Positions 36,123-43,616 of a stretch of 48,405 nt of DNA are shown piece by piece. The stretch comes from an uncultured Bacillota bacterium. GTDB taxonomy: Bacteria; Bacillota; Clostridia; Peptostreptococcales; Anaerovoracaceae. The stretch spans positions 1-48,405 of the forward strand of contig CASFAX010000009.1 of NCBI GenBank assembly GCA_949292945.1. The letters are read 5' to 3'. Numbering within the stretch: position 1 is the stretch's first letter; each line of letters begins with the position of its first letter. The notes under the pieces were generated by a model. It was not told where the DNA came from. It saw only the letters and a program-made list of their open reading frames with translations, and ran no database searches. The translations under genes and the position numbers were made by a program.

Positions 36123-36137
36123 GCAAAACCCGTGCCA
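36123..36137 (-). promoter_or_regulatory. Consensus -24/-12 sequence pointing antisense to the M20 gene
   Basis: On the minus strand TGGCAC (36137-36132), five bases and TTGC (36126-36123) is a perfect consensus. No minus-strand gene follows, so it would give an antisense transcript across the amidohydrolase, or it is a chance match. TTGCCGCAA occurs twice beside it (36094-36102 and 36118-36126). Confidence 0.4.
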
Positions 36138-36154
36138 TAAATCAAGGAGGAAAG

Positions 36155-37267
36155 ATGAACATACATTTTGATGAGACGGCCCTGAGAGATACTCAGGTTG
36201 TCGTAAATACAGACGCAATAAGATTCAACTTCAGAAACATAAGAAAGATGTGCGGCGATAAAACCGCCGTAATGCCGGTAATCAAAGCCAACGCCTACGG
36301 CCACGGAGCAAAGGCAGTCGCCCGCGTTCTCCACGACGAAGGCGCCGCATACCTTGCCGTTGCCACCCTTACGGAAGCTCTGGAACTTAGGGAGGACAGC
36401 GACGAATACAACCTTTTCATACTGGGGCACACTCCGGACAGACTGCTGGAAAAAGTGGTAGATAACCGGATAACACAGACAGTTTTCAGCTTCAAACAGG
36501 CAGAACTCCTCAGCGCCCTTGCCTGCGGCAAGGGCAGGAAAGCGCGTGTCCACCTGAAGGTGGACACGGGTTTCCATCGTCTGGGTACAGACGATGCTGA
36601 GGAGCTTAGGAAGATTTTGCAGCTGCCCGGCCTTGAGGTGGAAGGTATCTTTTCACATCTTGCCCTTGCTAGTTATGAAGACGATATGGAGCAGTTCTCC
36701 AGATTCATGAAAATGGTGGACACCCTGGAACAGGACGGTTTCAGATTCAAGTACAAGCACATCGCAGACAGCATAGCCTGCGTCGACTATCCTGATTTCC
36801 GCCTGGACATGGTTCGCCCCGGCGCTCTCGTATTCGGCCTCAAAGGTTTTCATAAGGGCAGCATAGAGCTTAAACAGGCTATCAGCATGGTTACGAAGAT
36901 TTCCCAGCTCCATCACATCCCGGAAGGCGAAGGCGTAAGCTACGACTACTGCTGGAAAGCCCCGAGAGATTCCGTCATAGCCACCATGCCTTTCGGCTAC
37001 GCAGACGGTTATCCGAGAAACATGCGGGATAAAGGGTACGTCACCATTCGCGGAATAAAGTGTCCTCTCGTAGGCGTTCTCTGTATGGATCAGTGCATGG
37101 CCGATGTGACCCACGTTCCCGGTGTATCTGAGGGAGACATAGCCGTAATATACGGCGACGGTACTGACAACACCATGAACATACAGGAAGCCTCTGAACT
37201 TGCGGGTACCAACAAGAACGAAATTATCGCCCGCATAATGGCAAGACCTGTAAGAGTTTACTATTAA
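36155..37267 (+). CDS. alr: Alanine racemase
   Basis: Alr makes D-alanine for peptidoglycan with pyridoxal phosphate. The PLP lysine is K44 in VIKANAYGHG and the second catalytic base is Y263 in GVSYDYCW; VRPGALVFGL and MPFGYADGYPR are further family blocks. The 370 residues are normal. The start has AAGGAGG. It follows the M20 gene by 75 bp, possibly in the same transcript as the activator. Another alr copy for wall synthesis may exist elsewhere; the linkage to D-amino-acid genes could mean a catabolic role here. Confidence 0.96.
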   Translation: MNIHFDETALRDTQVVVNTDAIRFNFRNIRKMCGDKTAVMPVIKANAYGHGAKAVARVLHDEGAAYLAVATLTEALELREDSDEYNLFILGHTPDRLLEKVVDNRITQTVFSFKQAELLSALACGKGRKARVHLKVDTGFHRLGTDDAEELRKILQLPGLEVEGIFSHLALASYEDDMEQFSRFMKMVDTLEQDGFRFKYKHIADSIACVDYPDFRLDMVRPGALVFGLKGFHKGSIELKQAISMVTKISQLHHIPEGEGVSYDYCWKAPRDSVIATMPFGYADGYPRNMRDKGYVTIRGIKCPLVGVLCMDQCMADVTHVPGVSEGDIAVIYGDGTDNTMNIQEASELAGTNKNEIIARIMARPVRVYY

Positions 37268-37404
37268 ACTCCCCCCATTCTCAAGTCAGGCGTAACGGAG
37301 ACAGGTTCTTACAGGCTAAGTCTCTCGATAGAGCTTCTTCAAGCAAGCTAGCCTCAAAGCGAGTTCGGAGCAACTTCTGGAGCGAGTCCGAGGTCCGGTT
37401 CCTG

Positions 37405-37603
37405 GTTCGATGTATACGGGCTTTTCTCATGATAAAATCGAACGGTTTTTCGATGTCACAACCGAAATATAGGTTTCACATCGAAAATTAACTGCGATAA
37501 ACCTGACTTGGGACAAGCTTTTTTCGATGTTAATAGCAGTATTTGGCTTTGAGGTCGAAATTCCGTTCGATGCCGATGCGAAAAAGCGGCCTTCCCATCG
37601 AAA
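37405..37603. repeat. Intergenic element C: four inverted-repeat units, arm TTTCGATGT
   Basis: Left arms start at 37406, 37449, 37523 and 37566 (offsets 0, 43, 117 and 160). Right-arm cores TCGAA start at 37438, 37481, 37555 and 37598, each 32 bases on. Unit 2 pairs TTTCGATGT with ACATCGAAA perfectly. It shares GGCTTTGAG with element A in the third loop and CCGTTCGA plus CGATGCGAAAAA with element B in the fourth unit. The interval 37268-37734 between convergent genes has no coding sequence. Confidence 0.85.
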
Positions 37604-37667
37604 ACACGATTAAAACGCGACTGAAACGCGATTTATGAAACAACATATAAAGTAATTTGTCACCACA

Positions 37668-37701
37668 AAAGGCGCCGATTGATTTTTAAACCGGCGCCTT
37701 T
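37668..37701 (-). terminator. Terminator of the LD-carboxypeptidase operon
   Basis: AAAGGCGCCG (37668-37677) pairs perfectly with CGGCGCCTTT (37692-37701) around a 14-base loop; it lies 33 bp beyond the gene end. T and A tracts on both sides allow action in both directions, so it may also serve alr. Confidence 0.8.
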
Positions 37702-37734
37702 AAACATTTTGTCCAAGTGAGGAATTATAGATAA

Positions 37735-38652
37735 CTATCTTCCAGTCAGGAATTTAAGTTCTTTTTTCTCGGTATCAATGCACGTCATAGCCCCTAACGG
37801 CAGATTTATCATCGGATTATCATGACCGGACTGAACATTGTAGAAAACAGGTATATTCTTATCTCCGATAGCGTCCAGCATTATGCGAGTCATGTCGTAT
37901 CCCGGAACGTCCACATTGCAGCCTGCAAACTGCCCTAAAACTATACCCTTTACGTTATCCAGCTTTCCGGCATTCCTGAGCTGATATACATGCCTGTCCA
38001 GGTTTCCTACGTGCTCTCCGACTTCTTCTATGAAGAGAATCTTTCCGTCGGTATCCATCTCGTATGGCGTTCCCAGGGAAGCGCAGATAACGGTGAGATT
38101 TCCTCCGGTCATAACTCCTTCTGCCTTTCCGTCTCTGGCAACTTTAAGCTCATAGCCTTCCGGAGCCTTGTATACGTACTCCCTGTCCGCGTTAATAGCT
38201 GCAAAGAAGGCCTCCTCTACTTCCGGAGTAAAGTGATCCACGATGTTGGAAGAAACCATAGGCCCATGGAAGGTTACCATATCGCACTTCTGATTAAACA
38301 AGAGATGGAGACTGGAAATATCGCTGTAGCCTACGAAAGGCTTCTTATTGTTTCTAACGATGTCCAGATCTATAAAGTCTATTATTCTGTTTGCCCCGTC
38401 GCCGCCTCTTATGCAAAAGATAGCATCCACGTCTTTATCTGCAAACATTGTGTTCAGCACCTCTCCTCTGAGAGATTCCTCGCCTGCCATATATCCACCT
38501 TTTGATGCGGTAATGTTCGGCGCCTTCTTTACCCTAAACCCCAAGTCTTCGATGGCCTTAACGCACTGTTCTTCTCGTTCGCTTGTGATTGGAGAACTTG
38601 GACTCACCAGACCTATAGTTGCGCCTTTTTCAATTTTCTCAGGATATACCAT
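37735..38652 (-). CDS. LD-carboxypeptidase (S66 family)
   Basis: S66 enzymes remove the terminal D-alanine from muropeptide tetrapeptides during wall recycling; MccF relatives inactivate microcin-type peptides. The nucleophile is S110 in GYSDIS; IEEV and SGHDNPM supply the glutamate and histidine of the Ser-His-Glu triad. The 305 residues are normal and no signal peptide is present, so it acts in the cytoplasm on imported peptides. It follows the SpmB-like gene by 19 bp and is the last gene of the unit controlled by the -24/-12 promoter at 40026. Confidence 0.93.
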   Translation of the reverse strand: MVYPEKIEKGATIGLVSPSSPITSEREEQCVKAIEDLGFRVKKAPNITASKGGYMAGEESLRGEVLNTMFADKDVDAIFCIRGGDGANRIIDFIDLDIVRNNKKPFVGYSDISSLHLLFNQKCDMVTFHGPMVSSNIVDHFTPEVEEAFFAAINADREYVYKAPEGYELKVARDGKAEGVMTGGNLTVICASLGTPYEMDTDGKILFIEEVGEHVGNLDRHVYQLRNAGKLDNVKGIVLGQFAGCNVDVPGYDMTRIMLDAIGDKNIPVFYNVQSGHDNPMINLPLGAMTCIDTEKKELKFLTGR

Positions 38653-38671
38653 AGTTATTCACCTCTTTATA

Positions 38672-39208
38672 TTAATAACCCCACATTAAATTAACTACTA
38701 CGGCAGACATTATGAGGGAGAAAAGATCTCCTGAGAGTCCTGCCAGCAAGGACTGTCTCGAATTGGTAATTCCTACTGCACCAAAATATACAGCGAGCAC
38801 GTAGAATGTTGTTTCCGTAGATCCCATCGCAACGGATGCAATACGTCCAATCTGGCTCTGAGTTCCATATGTCTCCAAAAGATCCGCGCAGAGTCCCTGT
38901 GCTCCACCGCCGGAGAATGAACGCATGATTCCCATCGGAAGAACCTCTCCCGGAAGGCCAACCAGGCTGGTAATAGGATCCAGGATCGCTACGATCCAAT
39001 CAAGTGCTCCGGAAGCCCTGAGCATACCTATTGCGCAAAGCATTGCAACCAGGTAAGGAATGATCATTACGGAAGTTTCAAAACCTTCCTTTGCGCCTTC
39101 AGTAAATGAAGAGTATACCGGAACTCTCTTTAAAATAGCGTAAAAAGCTATCAGCATTACTATAACCGGTATAGCATAAGTGGATAAAGCGTCTAATACT
39201 GCTGTCAT
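38672..39208 (-). CDS. SpmB-like membrane protein (nucleoside-recognition/Gate family)
   Basis: The 178 residues hold five or six hydrophobic helices and the blocks GMLRASGALDWIV, MRSFSGGGAQG and GSTETTFYVLAVYFGAVG of the SpmB/YjiG group. In Bacillus, SpmA and SpmB are needed for spore-core dehydration, but homologous pairs are common in other anaerobes and look like halves of a transporter. It lies 16 bp after the SpmA-like gene and 19 bp before an LD-carboxypeptidase, so uptake of a wall peptide is a reasonable guess. Confidence 0.88.
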   Translation of the reverse strand: MTAVLDALSTYAIPVIVMLIAFYAILKRVPVYSSFTEGAKEGFETSVMIIPYLVAMLCAIGMLRASGALDWIVAILDPITSLVGLPGEVLPMGIMRSFSGGGAQGLCADLLETYGTQSQIGRIASVAMGSTETTFYVLAVYFGAVGITNSRQSLLAGLSGDLFSLIMSAVVVNLMWGY

Positions 39209-39224
39209 GTCTTTCTATGCCTCC

Positions 39225-39932
39225 TTAACCCTTAATCGTATCATCAGTGCTTTTTGCCACTGCACCTAGTTCCAACGGATCATCGCCTATGTACTCCTCG
39301 TTAATGAGAAGCGTTCCGGCCGCTCTTTCTTTTTCGATATTGTAATCATAAGTGAAGATTTTGATTTTATTGAGAAGCTTAGTCATAATCACGCACACTG
39401 CGGCCGCGCAAAGAGTGGTGAGAATAGTAGGCCCTACGATTTCCGCAGCGCCTTCAGACTGAACTGCGGACCTCATGGCAATAGCAGTAGTAGGGAGAAT
39501 CGTTATGGACCCTGTAGAGATAGCCATTACCATTGTCTGTGCGTCCGTGGCAATGTTCTTTGTCTTGTTCAGCGTCTGCAAGTCCTGCATCGCTCTGATT
39601 CCCAGAGGGGTACACGCATTTCCAAGTCCCAGTATACTGGATGCTATGTATAAAGATATTGAAGAATTGGCAGAATGTCCTTTTGGAATTCCCGGAAACA
39701 TCCATCTCAGAAGAGGCGCCAAAAGCTTACTCATCTTTTCACAAAGGCCGGCATCCTCCATGACTTTCATAAGTCCACAGAAGAACGCCATCGTTCCAAT
39801 AAGTCCAAGTGCAATTTCAACAGCCTGATCAGCAAACGAGAATAGGCTGTCTTGAACTGCTCCAACGTTGCCGGTAAATATTCCGGCAAGTACGGCGATG
39901 ACCACCATGGCCACCCAGATGTAATTCATCAT
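39225..39932 (-). CDS. SpmA-like membrane protein (nucleoside-recognition/Gate family)
   Basis: The 235 residues include an N-terminal helix, a Gate domain (GLIGTMAFFCGLMKVMEDAG, SSILGLGNACTPLGIRAM) and a hydrophilic C-terminal tail, as in SpmA/YjiH proteins. It is the first gene of the unit with SpmB-like and LD-carboxypeptidase genes and starts about 80 bp after the -24/-12 promoter, with a GGAGG ribosome site. Linkage to a sigma-54 promoter rather than a sporulation promoter argues against a purely sporulation role. The transported molecule is unknown. Confidence 0.88.
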   Translation of the reverse strand: MMNYIWVAMVVIAVLAGIFTGNVGAVQDSLFSFADQAVEIALGLIGTMAFFCGLMKVMEDAGLCEKMSKLLAPLLRWMFPGIPKGHSANSSISLYIASSILGLGNACTPLGIRAMQDLQTLNKTKNIATDAQTMVMAISTGSITILPTTAIAMRSAVQSEGAAEIVGPTILTTLCAAAVCVIMTKLLNKIKIFTYDYNIEKERAAGTLLINEEYIGDDPLELGAVAKSTDDTIKG

Positions 39933-40025
39933 AATTACTCTACCTCCAGTTTGAAAATTCTTCCCTTTTTAGTCAAAATAGTCAGGGAATTTATGCCAGT
40001 AATTATTTAATCCTCAGCTGTATGA

Positions 40026-40041
40026 TGCAATTCACGTGCCA
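40026..40041 (-). promoter_or_regulatory. Sigma-54 (-24/-12) promoter of the SpmA/SpmB-LD-carboxypeptidase operon
   Basis: On the minus strand TGGCAC (40041-40036), five bases, then TTGCA (40030-40026) is a full consensus match. Transcription would start near 40015, about 83 bases before the SpmA-like ATG. Confidence 0.9.
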
Positions 40042-40103
40042 TTACAAAAAATCAGCCCAAATCGTTGAACTTCCCCTTTTGATCATCACTAGCCTATACA
40101 TTC

Positions 40104-40146
40104 AAATTGGATTTATGTCATCTGCGCGTTCTTTTAAATCGGATTT
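40104..40146. promoter_or_regulatory. Paired 11-bp sites, candidate sigma-54 enhancer
   Basis: AAATTGGATTT (40104-40114) and AAATCGGATTT (40136-40146, a perfect odd-centred palindrome) are 32 bp apart centre to centre, about three helical turns, and 63-105 bp upstream of the -24/-12 promoter. They also precede the divergent gene at 40248. The activator that binds them is not established. Confidence 0.55.
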
Positions 40147-40247
40147 AATAGGTTTATATAGATTTTTTTAGAAAATTAATACTTTAGTTCCGGCCTTGCA
40201 CCGGACAGGTTAATTGTGTAATATACATTCATGGAGGATAGAAATAC

Positions 40248-40883
40248 ATGACTGATAACAACAATATGAACTCTATGAATAGAATCAGGTATACTTTTAC
40301 AAATAAAGCGAAGATTATGTTCTTCGTTACAGTGATGCTGCTGTTCCTGCTTAGATTTATAATTACTCTTCAGATTAAATTCTATGGCATCGACGGCTAT
40401 ACGGTATACATCACGCCTACTCTCATATACTACGGAATCATATTCCTTGCCATAATAATTATTTTTTTCTGCTATAAGTGTTTCATCACCACCTATGACA
40501 GTAATGAAATCGTATATACCAACTATCTGCTGAGGAGGTCTCGCCGTATCTCAGTAGATGAAGTCAGGTACGCTCTTCTCGACTGGAAAGGTATCCACCT
40601 GAGAAGAAGCGCAGATGAAGGTGAACCCGATGCTCTTACAATTCCTTTCTTCAGGGGCGGAGTGATAAACCCCTTTGATGCCGACAAATTCTTCAGAATG
40701 CTCCTGTCAAATAAGAATATCAAAGTGACAAAAACCTTCAAGACTCTTCCAGGCTACACAAAAAAATGGCGATGGGTTTCCATCATATACGCCATTTTAG
40801 CTATCTGTACCCTGCTGGCTTCGGCGAACTACCTCTACACAGTAATCGTACTGTTTACCGCAGCCGGTAACGGAGCAATATAG
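40248..40883 (+). CDS. Membrane protein with a PH-like domain, unknown function
   Basis: The 211 residues have two N-terminal hydrophobic helices (about 22-42 and 55-76), a soluble middle part (YDSNEIVYTNYLLRRSRRISVDEVRYALLDWKGIHL) that looks like a bacterial PH or YdbS-like domain, and a C-terminal helix near 180-200. I do not know its role. The start follows GGAGG. It is divergent from the SpmA-like operon, and the paired 11-bp sites lie between them. The window shows no partner gene. Confidence 0.65.
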   Translation: MTDNNNMNSMNRIRYTFTNKAKIMFFVTVMLLFLLRFIITLQIKFYGIDGYTVYITPTLIYYGIIFLAIIIIFFCYKCFITTYDSNEIVYTNYLLRRSRRISVDEVRYALLDWKGIHLRRSADEGEPDALTIPFFRGGVINPFDADKFFRMLLSNKNIKVTKTFKTLPGYTKKWRWVSIIYAILAICTLLASANYLYTVIVLFTAAGNGAI

Positions 40884-40926
40884 GGCGCGCAAGGACGGAA
40901 AGGACGGATATGCGCAACGTTCACCC

Positions 40927-41316
40927 CTATTCGCCGGTGCGCGACCTCAGCTCACTTAGAGTCATCTCTTCTCCGATAAGCATCATGTTTTGTGGAGTTT
41001 TGACTGAATATCCGATTTTAACGACCGTAAGATACGGCTGATTCAGAATTTTCCCCTGCCTGGCTTTCTTTTTTCCCGCTGCACTCTTTGGTGCGTAAGC
41101 AAGCCCGGTAACGTCGTCTTTCATCACCATGATCTCCGATTCGCAGCACGGACACTTGAAATAGTATTTGCTTCCAAAAAGCTTCCATTCCTCTCTGTAA
41201 AGCCACTTAGGTTCAGCAGTTTTACAAAACGGGCACTTGCCTATCTTCTCATCTGCAAACCGCTGAGGAATGCTGCACATTGCATTTTCTTTCCTGATAT
41301 ATACGTCTGTAGCCAT
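40927..41316 (-). CDS. Zinc-ribbon protein, unknown function
   Basis: The 129 residues carry a zinc ribbon of two CxxC knuckles (CPFC near residue 28 and CPCC near residue 56) separated by aromatic and basic residues (PKWLYREEWKLFGSKYYFKCP). The rest is basic (SAAGKKKARQGK) and could contact nucleic acid. I do not recognise the family. The start has AGAAAGGAG. It is isolated between a convergent gene and the hydrogenase region, and element D lies upstream of its start. Confidence 0.65.
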   Translation of the reverse strand: MATDVYIRKENAMCSIPQRFADEKIGKCPFCKTAEPKWLYREEWKLFGSKYYFKCPCCESEIMVMKDDVTGLAYAPKSAAGKKKARQGKILNQPYLTVVKIGYSVKTPQNMMLIGEEMTLSELRSRTGE

Positions 41317-41451
41317 TTTTTCTCCTTTCTTGCCAAGCCACCACCCACTGAATTATATACAACCCCACCGCAATAATCAAGTTTGCCTAAATAAGAAAAT
41401 GCTTCTGTGACCTCCCCTTCTATGCCCTCCTACAGGCATCCTAAAAGGGCG

Positions 41452-41640
41452 ATGCTCGGATTCATATTAAATCCGCTCAAGTCCGAGCACGATAATGCTC
41501 GGAAACCGCACCGAATGACCCTAATCGTACCACCAAAGCGCGTCCTTACAGGGTTTATGTGCTAGGATTTTTCTCAAAAGCAGCAAGAACCGAGTATATC
41601 CGTGCTCGCCAATTCTTAAATCTGCTAAAAATCCGAGTAC
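41452..41640. repeat. Intergenic element D: inverted-repeat units, arm TGCTCGGA
   Basis: Left arms are at 41453 (TGCTCGGA), 41496 (TGCTCGGA), 41560 (TGCTAGGA) and 41603 (TGCTCGCC), offsets 0, 43, 107 and 150. Right arms are at 41482 (TCCGAGCA), 41525 (TCGTACCA, poor), 41589 (ACCGAGTA) and 41632 (TCCGAGTA), each exactly 29 bases after its left arm. Unit 4 pairs through a G-U wobble. The geometry equals that of elements A-C but the arm sequence is unrelated. The pair-to-pair distance is 10 bp shorter. It lies in 41317-41920, where I see no gene. Confidence 0.8.
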
Positions 41641-41644
41641 CCGG

Positions 41645-41698
41645 CCGCGCAAATGCTTGCCACGTATGATGCATCGAACCGCGCAAATGCCTGCCACG
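41645..41698. repeat. Two-copy tandem repeat next to element D
   Basis: CCGCGCAAATGC(T/C)TGCCACG occurs at 41645-41664 and 41679-41698, 34 bp apart with one difference. It is followed by GC-rich complementary stretches up to 41765. It is much more GC-rich than the surrounding intergenic DNA. Confidence 0.6.
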
Positions 41699-41770
41699 CG
41701 AGCATCGGGCTCCACCCTGCAAGCATATCCCCGCCGCGCGCTCGCCTATGTTCGCGCGGCGCACCATCTT

Positions 41771-41804
41771 AAAACCGCAGAGCAATTTCCTGCTCTGCGG
41801 TTTT
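41771..41804. terminator. Strong hairpin downstream of the hydrogenase operon
   Basis: AAAACCGCAGAGCA (41771-41784) pairs perfectly with its complement (41791-41804) around a 6-base loop and carries A/T tracts on both sides. It lies about 117 bp past the end of hydA on the minus strand and may be bidirectional. Confidence 0.8.
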
Positions 41805-41920
41805 CTTTTTCCTTTCGTCCGGCGCATTTCCGGACCATAGCAACATATCTGAAATGTGGTTATCGTCTGCAGCTTTTTCAGTTACTGATGGCTTTATAAG
41901 CCACAAAATCCTGTTTTCCT

Positions 41921-43603
41921 CTACTCGTGGTGGTTGTGGAGGAGCTTCTGCTGCTTGCCCTTCAGAAGCCCGTCGTAGAGTGCCATTACGAACGGATTGT
42001 CGCTGGAAATCTTTATCTGCTTTTCGTCGTCGATTTCGTAGATGCCCTCCGTTCTTGCGGCCTTAATCTGAGGAGTTACAGGTACAGGCTGTCCGCCTCC
42101 CGCAACGCAGCCGGAGCGACATGCCATGACTTCGACGAAGTCGTAGTGCATCTCACCGGTCTTTATGCCGTTCATTACGATTCCGGCGTTCTTGAGGCCG
42201 TTTACTACGGCAATCTTTACCTCTCGGCCTTTGAGGTTTACGGTAGCTTCCTTTATCCCTTCGTTTCCGCGGATTCCCGTAAACTTTATCGCTTCAAGGT
42301 CTTCAGGATCGTAGCTTCCAACCAGTCTTCTCAGCACGGCTTCCGTTACGCCGCCGGTTACGCCGAATATGGCTGCTCCGCCGGAGGAAAGGCCGAAAGG
42401 CATATCCATAGGAGCCGGCTTTATGGTCGCAAGGTCGATACCTGCTTCCTTTATCATCCTGGTGATTTCCGTCGTAGTCAGAACGTAGTCGGTATCCTGC
42501 TCACCTTCAGTTCTGTGTTCAGGTCTTAAAATCTCAGCTTTCTTTGCGGTACAAGGCATGATGGACACCACCATGGTCTTTCTCTTGTCCTCAGTGTCAA
42601 GTCTCGCTTCTTCCTTCAATACGGCGCTGAACATCTGCTGAGGTGACCTGCAGCTGGAAACGTGCTTTCTCAGCTCAGGGAACTTCTCCTCGCAGAACTT
42701 AACCCAGCCCGGACAGCATGATGTGAACAGCGGAAGGTCGCCCGATTCTATCTTTTCCACCAGCTCCTGAGCTTCCTCCATTACGGTAAGGTCTGCTCCG
42801 AAGTTTGTGTCGTATACGTAGTCGAATCCCATGAGCTTAAGTGCCGCAACCAGCTTGCCCAGAGAATTTTCTCCCTCAGGTATGCCGAATTTGTCGCCTA
42901 CTGCCACTCTTACGGCAGGAGCTATCTGAGCCACAACCTTTGTGTCCTTGTCGGCGAGAGCCTGCCATACAGGGTGGATGTTCTGCTTTACGGTGATGGC
43001 TCCCGTAGGACATACGACTCTGCACTGGCCGCAGCCTACGCAGGCCGTCTCTGAAAGAGGTCTGTCAAAGGCTGTAGTTACGCGCATTTTGCTTCCGCGA
43101 TGGGCAAAATCCAGTATTCCCAGGCCCTGAATTTCCGTACATGTTCTCACGCAGTCTCCGCAGAGTATGCACTTGTTAGGATCGAAAACTATGCAAGGGG
43201 AGCTGTAGTCCAGAGGCAGCTTCGGCTTATTGTTCTGGAATCTTACGTAGTTTACTCCCAGCTGATTTGCAAGCTTTAAGAGTATGCACGCGCCGTTGGT
43301 TCTGCAGGTGGTGCAGTCGGTGCAGTGGGAAGCCAGCAGCAGCTCCAGAATCATCTTTCTGTGGTGCTGAAGTCTAGGCGTGTTTGTGTATATCACCATG
43401 CCGTCCTTCGGTTCCTCTGAACAGGATGCGAATATTTTGCCCCTGTCGTCTTCCACAACGCACATTCTGCATGCGCCGTATGTGGAAAGCTCGGAGAGAT
43501 AGCAGAAGGTAGGCAGCTCTATACCGGCTTTTCTTATAACCGCCAGCACGTTTTTCTCGTCGTCAAAAGCGACTTTTCTGTTGTTTATGGTCATGTATTT
43601 CAT
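41921..43603 (-). CDS. hydA: [FeFe] hydrogenase catalytic subunit, bifurcating type
   Basis: This subunit forms H2 at the H-cluster. In order: a [2Fe-2S] domain (C34, C45, C48, C61), the His-Cys3 [4Fe-4S] site (H93, C97, C100, C106), two [4Fe-4S] sites (C145-C155 and C188-C198), then the H-domain with TSCCPGW (C296 as proton relay, C297 as ligand), MPCTAKK (C351) and MACRSGCVAGGGQP (C495, C499). All ligands are present. The 560 residues match the HndD/HydA group that works with NuoE- and NuoF-like partners, oxidising NADH and reduced ferredoxin together. It is 13 bp after hydB. No maturase genes are in the window. Confidence 0.96.
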   Translation of the reverse strand: MKYMTINNRKVAFDDEKNVLAVIRKAGIELPTFCYLSELSTYGACRMCVVEDDRGKIFASCSEEPKDGMVIYTNTPRLQHHRKMILELLLASHCTDCTTCRTNGACILLKLANQLGVNYVRFQNNKPKLPLDYSSPCIVFDPNKCILCGDCVRTCTEIQGLGILDFAHRGSKMRVTTAFDRPLSETACVGCGQCRVVCPTGAITVKQNIHPVWQALADKDTKVVAQIAPAVRVAVGDKFGIPEGENSLGKLVAALKLMGFDYVYDTNFGADLTVMEEAQELVEKIESGDLPLFTSCCPGWVKFCEEKFPELRKHVSSCRSPQQMFSAVLKEEARLDTEDKRKTMVVSIMPCTAKKAEILRPEHRTEGEQDTDYVLTTTEITRMIKEAGIDLATIKPAPMDMPFGLSSGGAAIFGVTGGVTEAVLRRLVGSYDPEDLEAIKFTGIRGNEGIKEATVNLKGREVKIAVVNGLKNAGIVMNGIKTGEMHYDFVEVMACRSGCVAGGGQPVPVTPQIKAARTEGIYEIDDEKQIKISSDNPFVMALYDGLLKGKQQKLLHNHHE

Positions 43604-43616
43604 CTGTCTTCACCTC

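Noticed and set aside
4425-41640. CRISPR array as explanation of the spaced repeats
   Set aside because: Repeats are short, occur in both orientations, come in only four units per locus with fixed uneven spacing, and no cas gene is present.
41555-41827. 90-codon ORF in the gap before the hydrogenase genes
   Set aside because: It covers element D, the tandem repeat and the terminator; composition follows the repeats rather than codon use.
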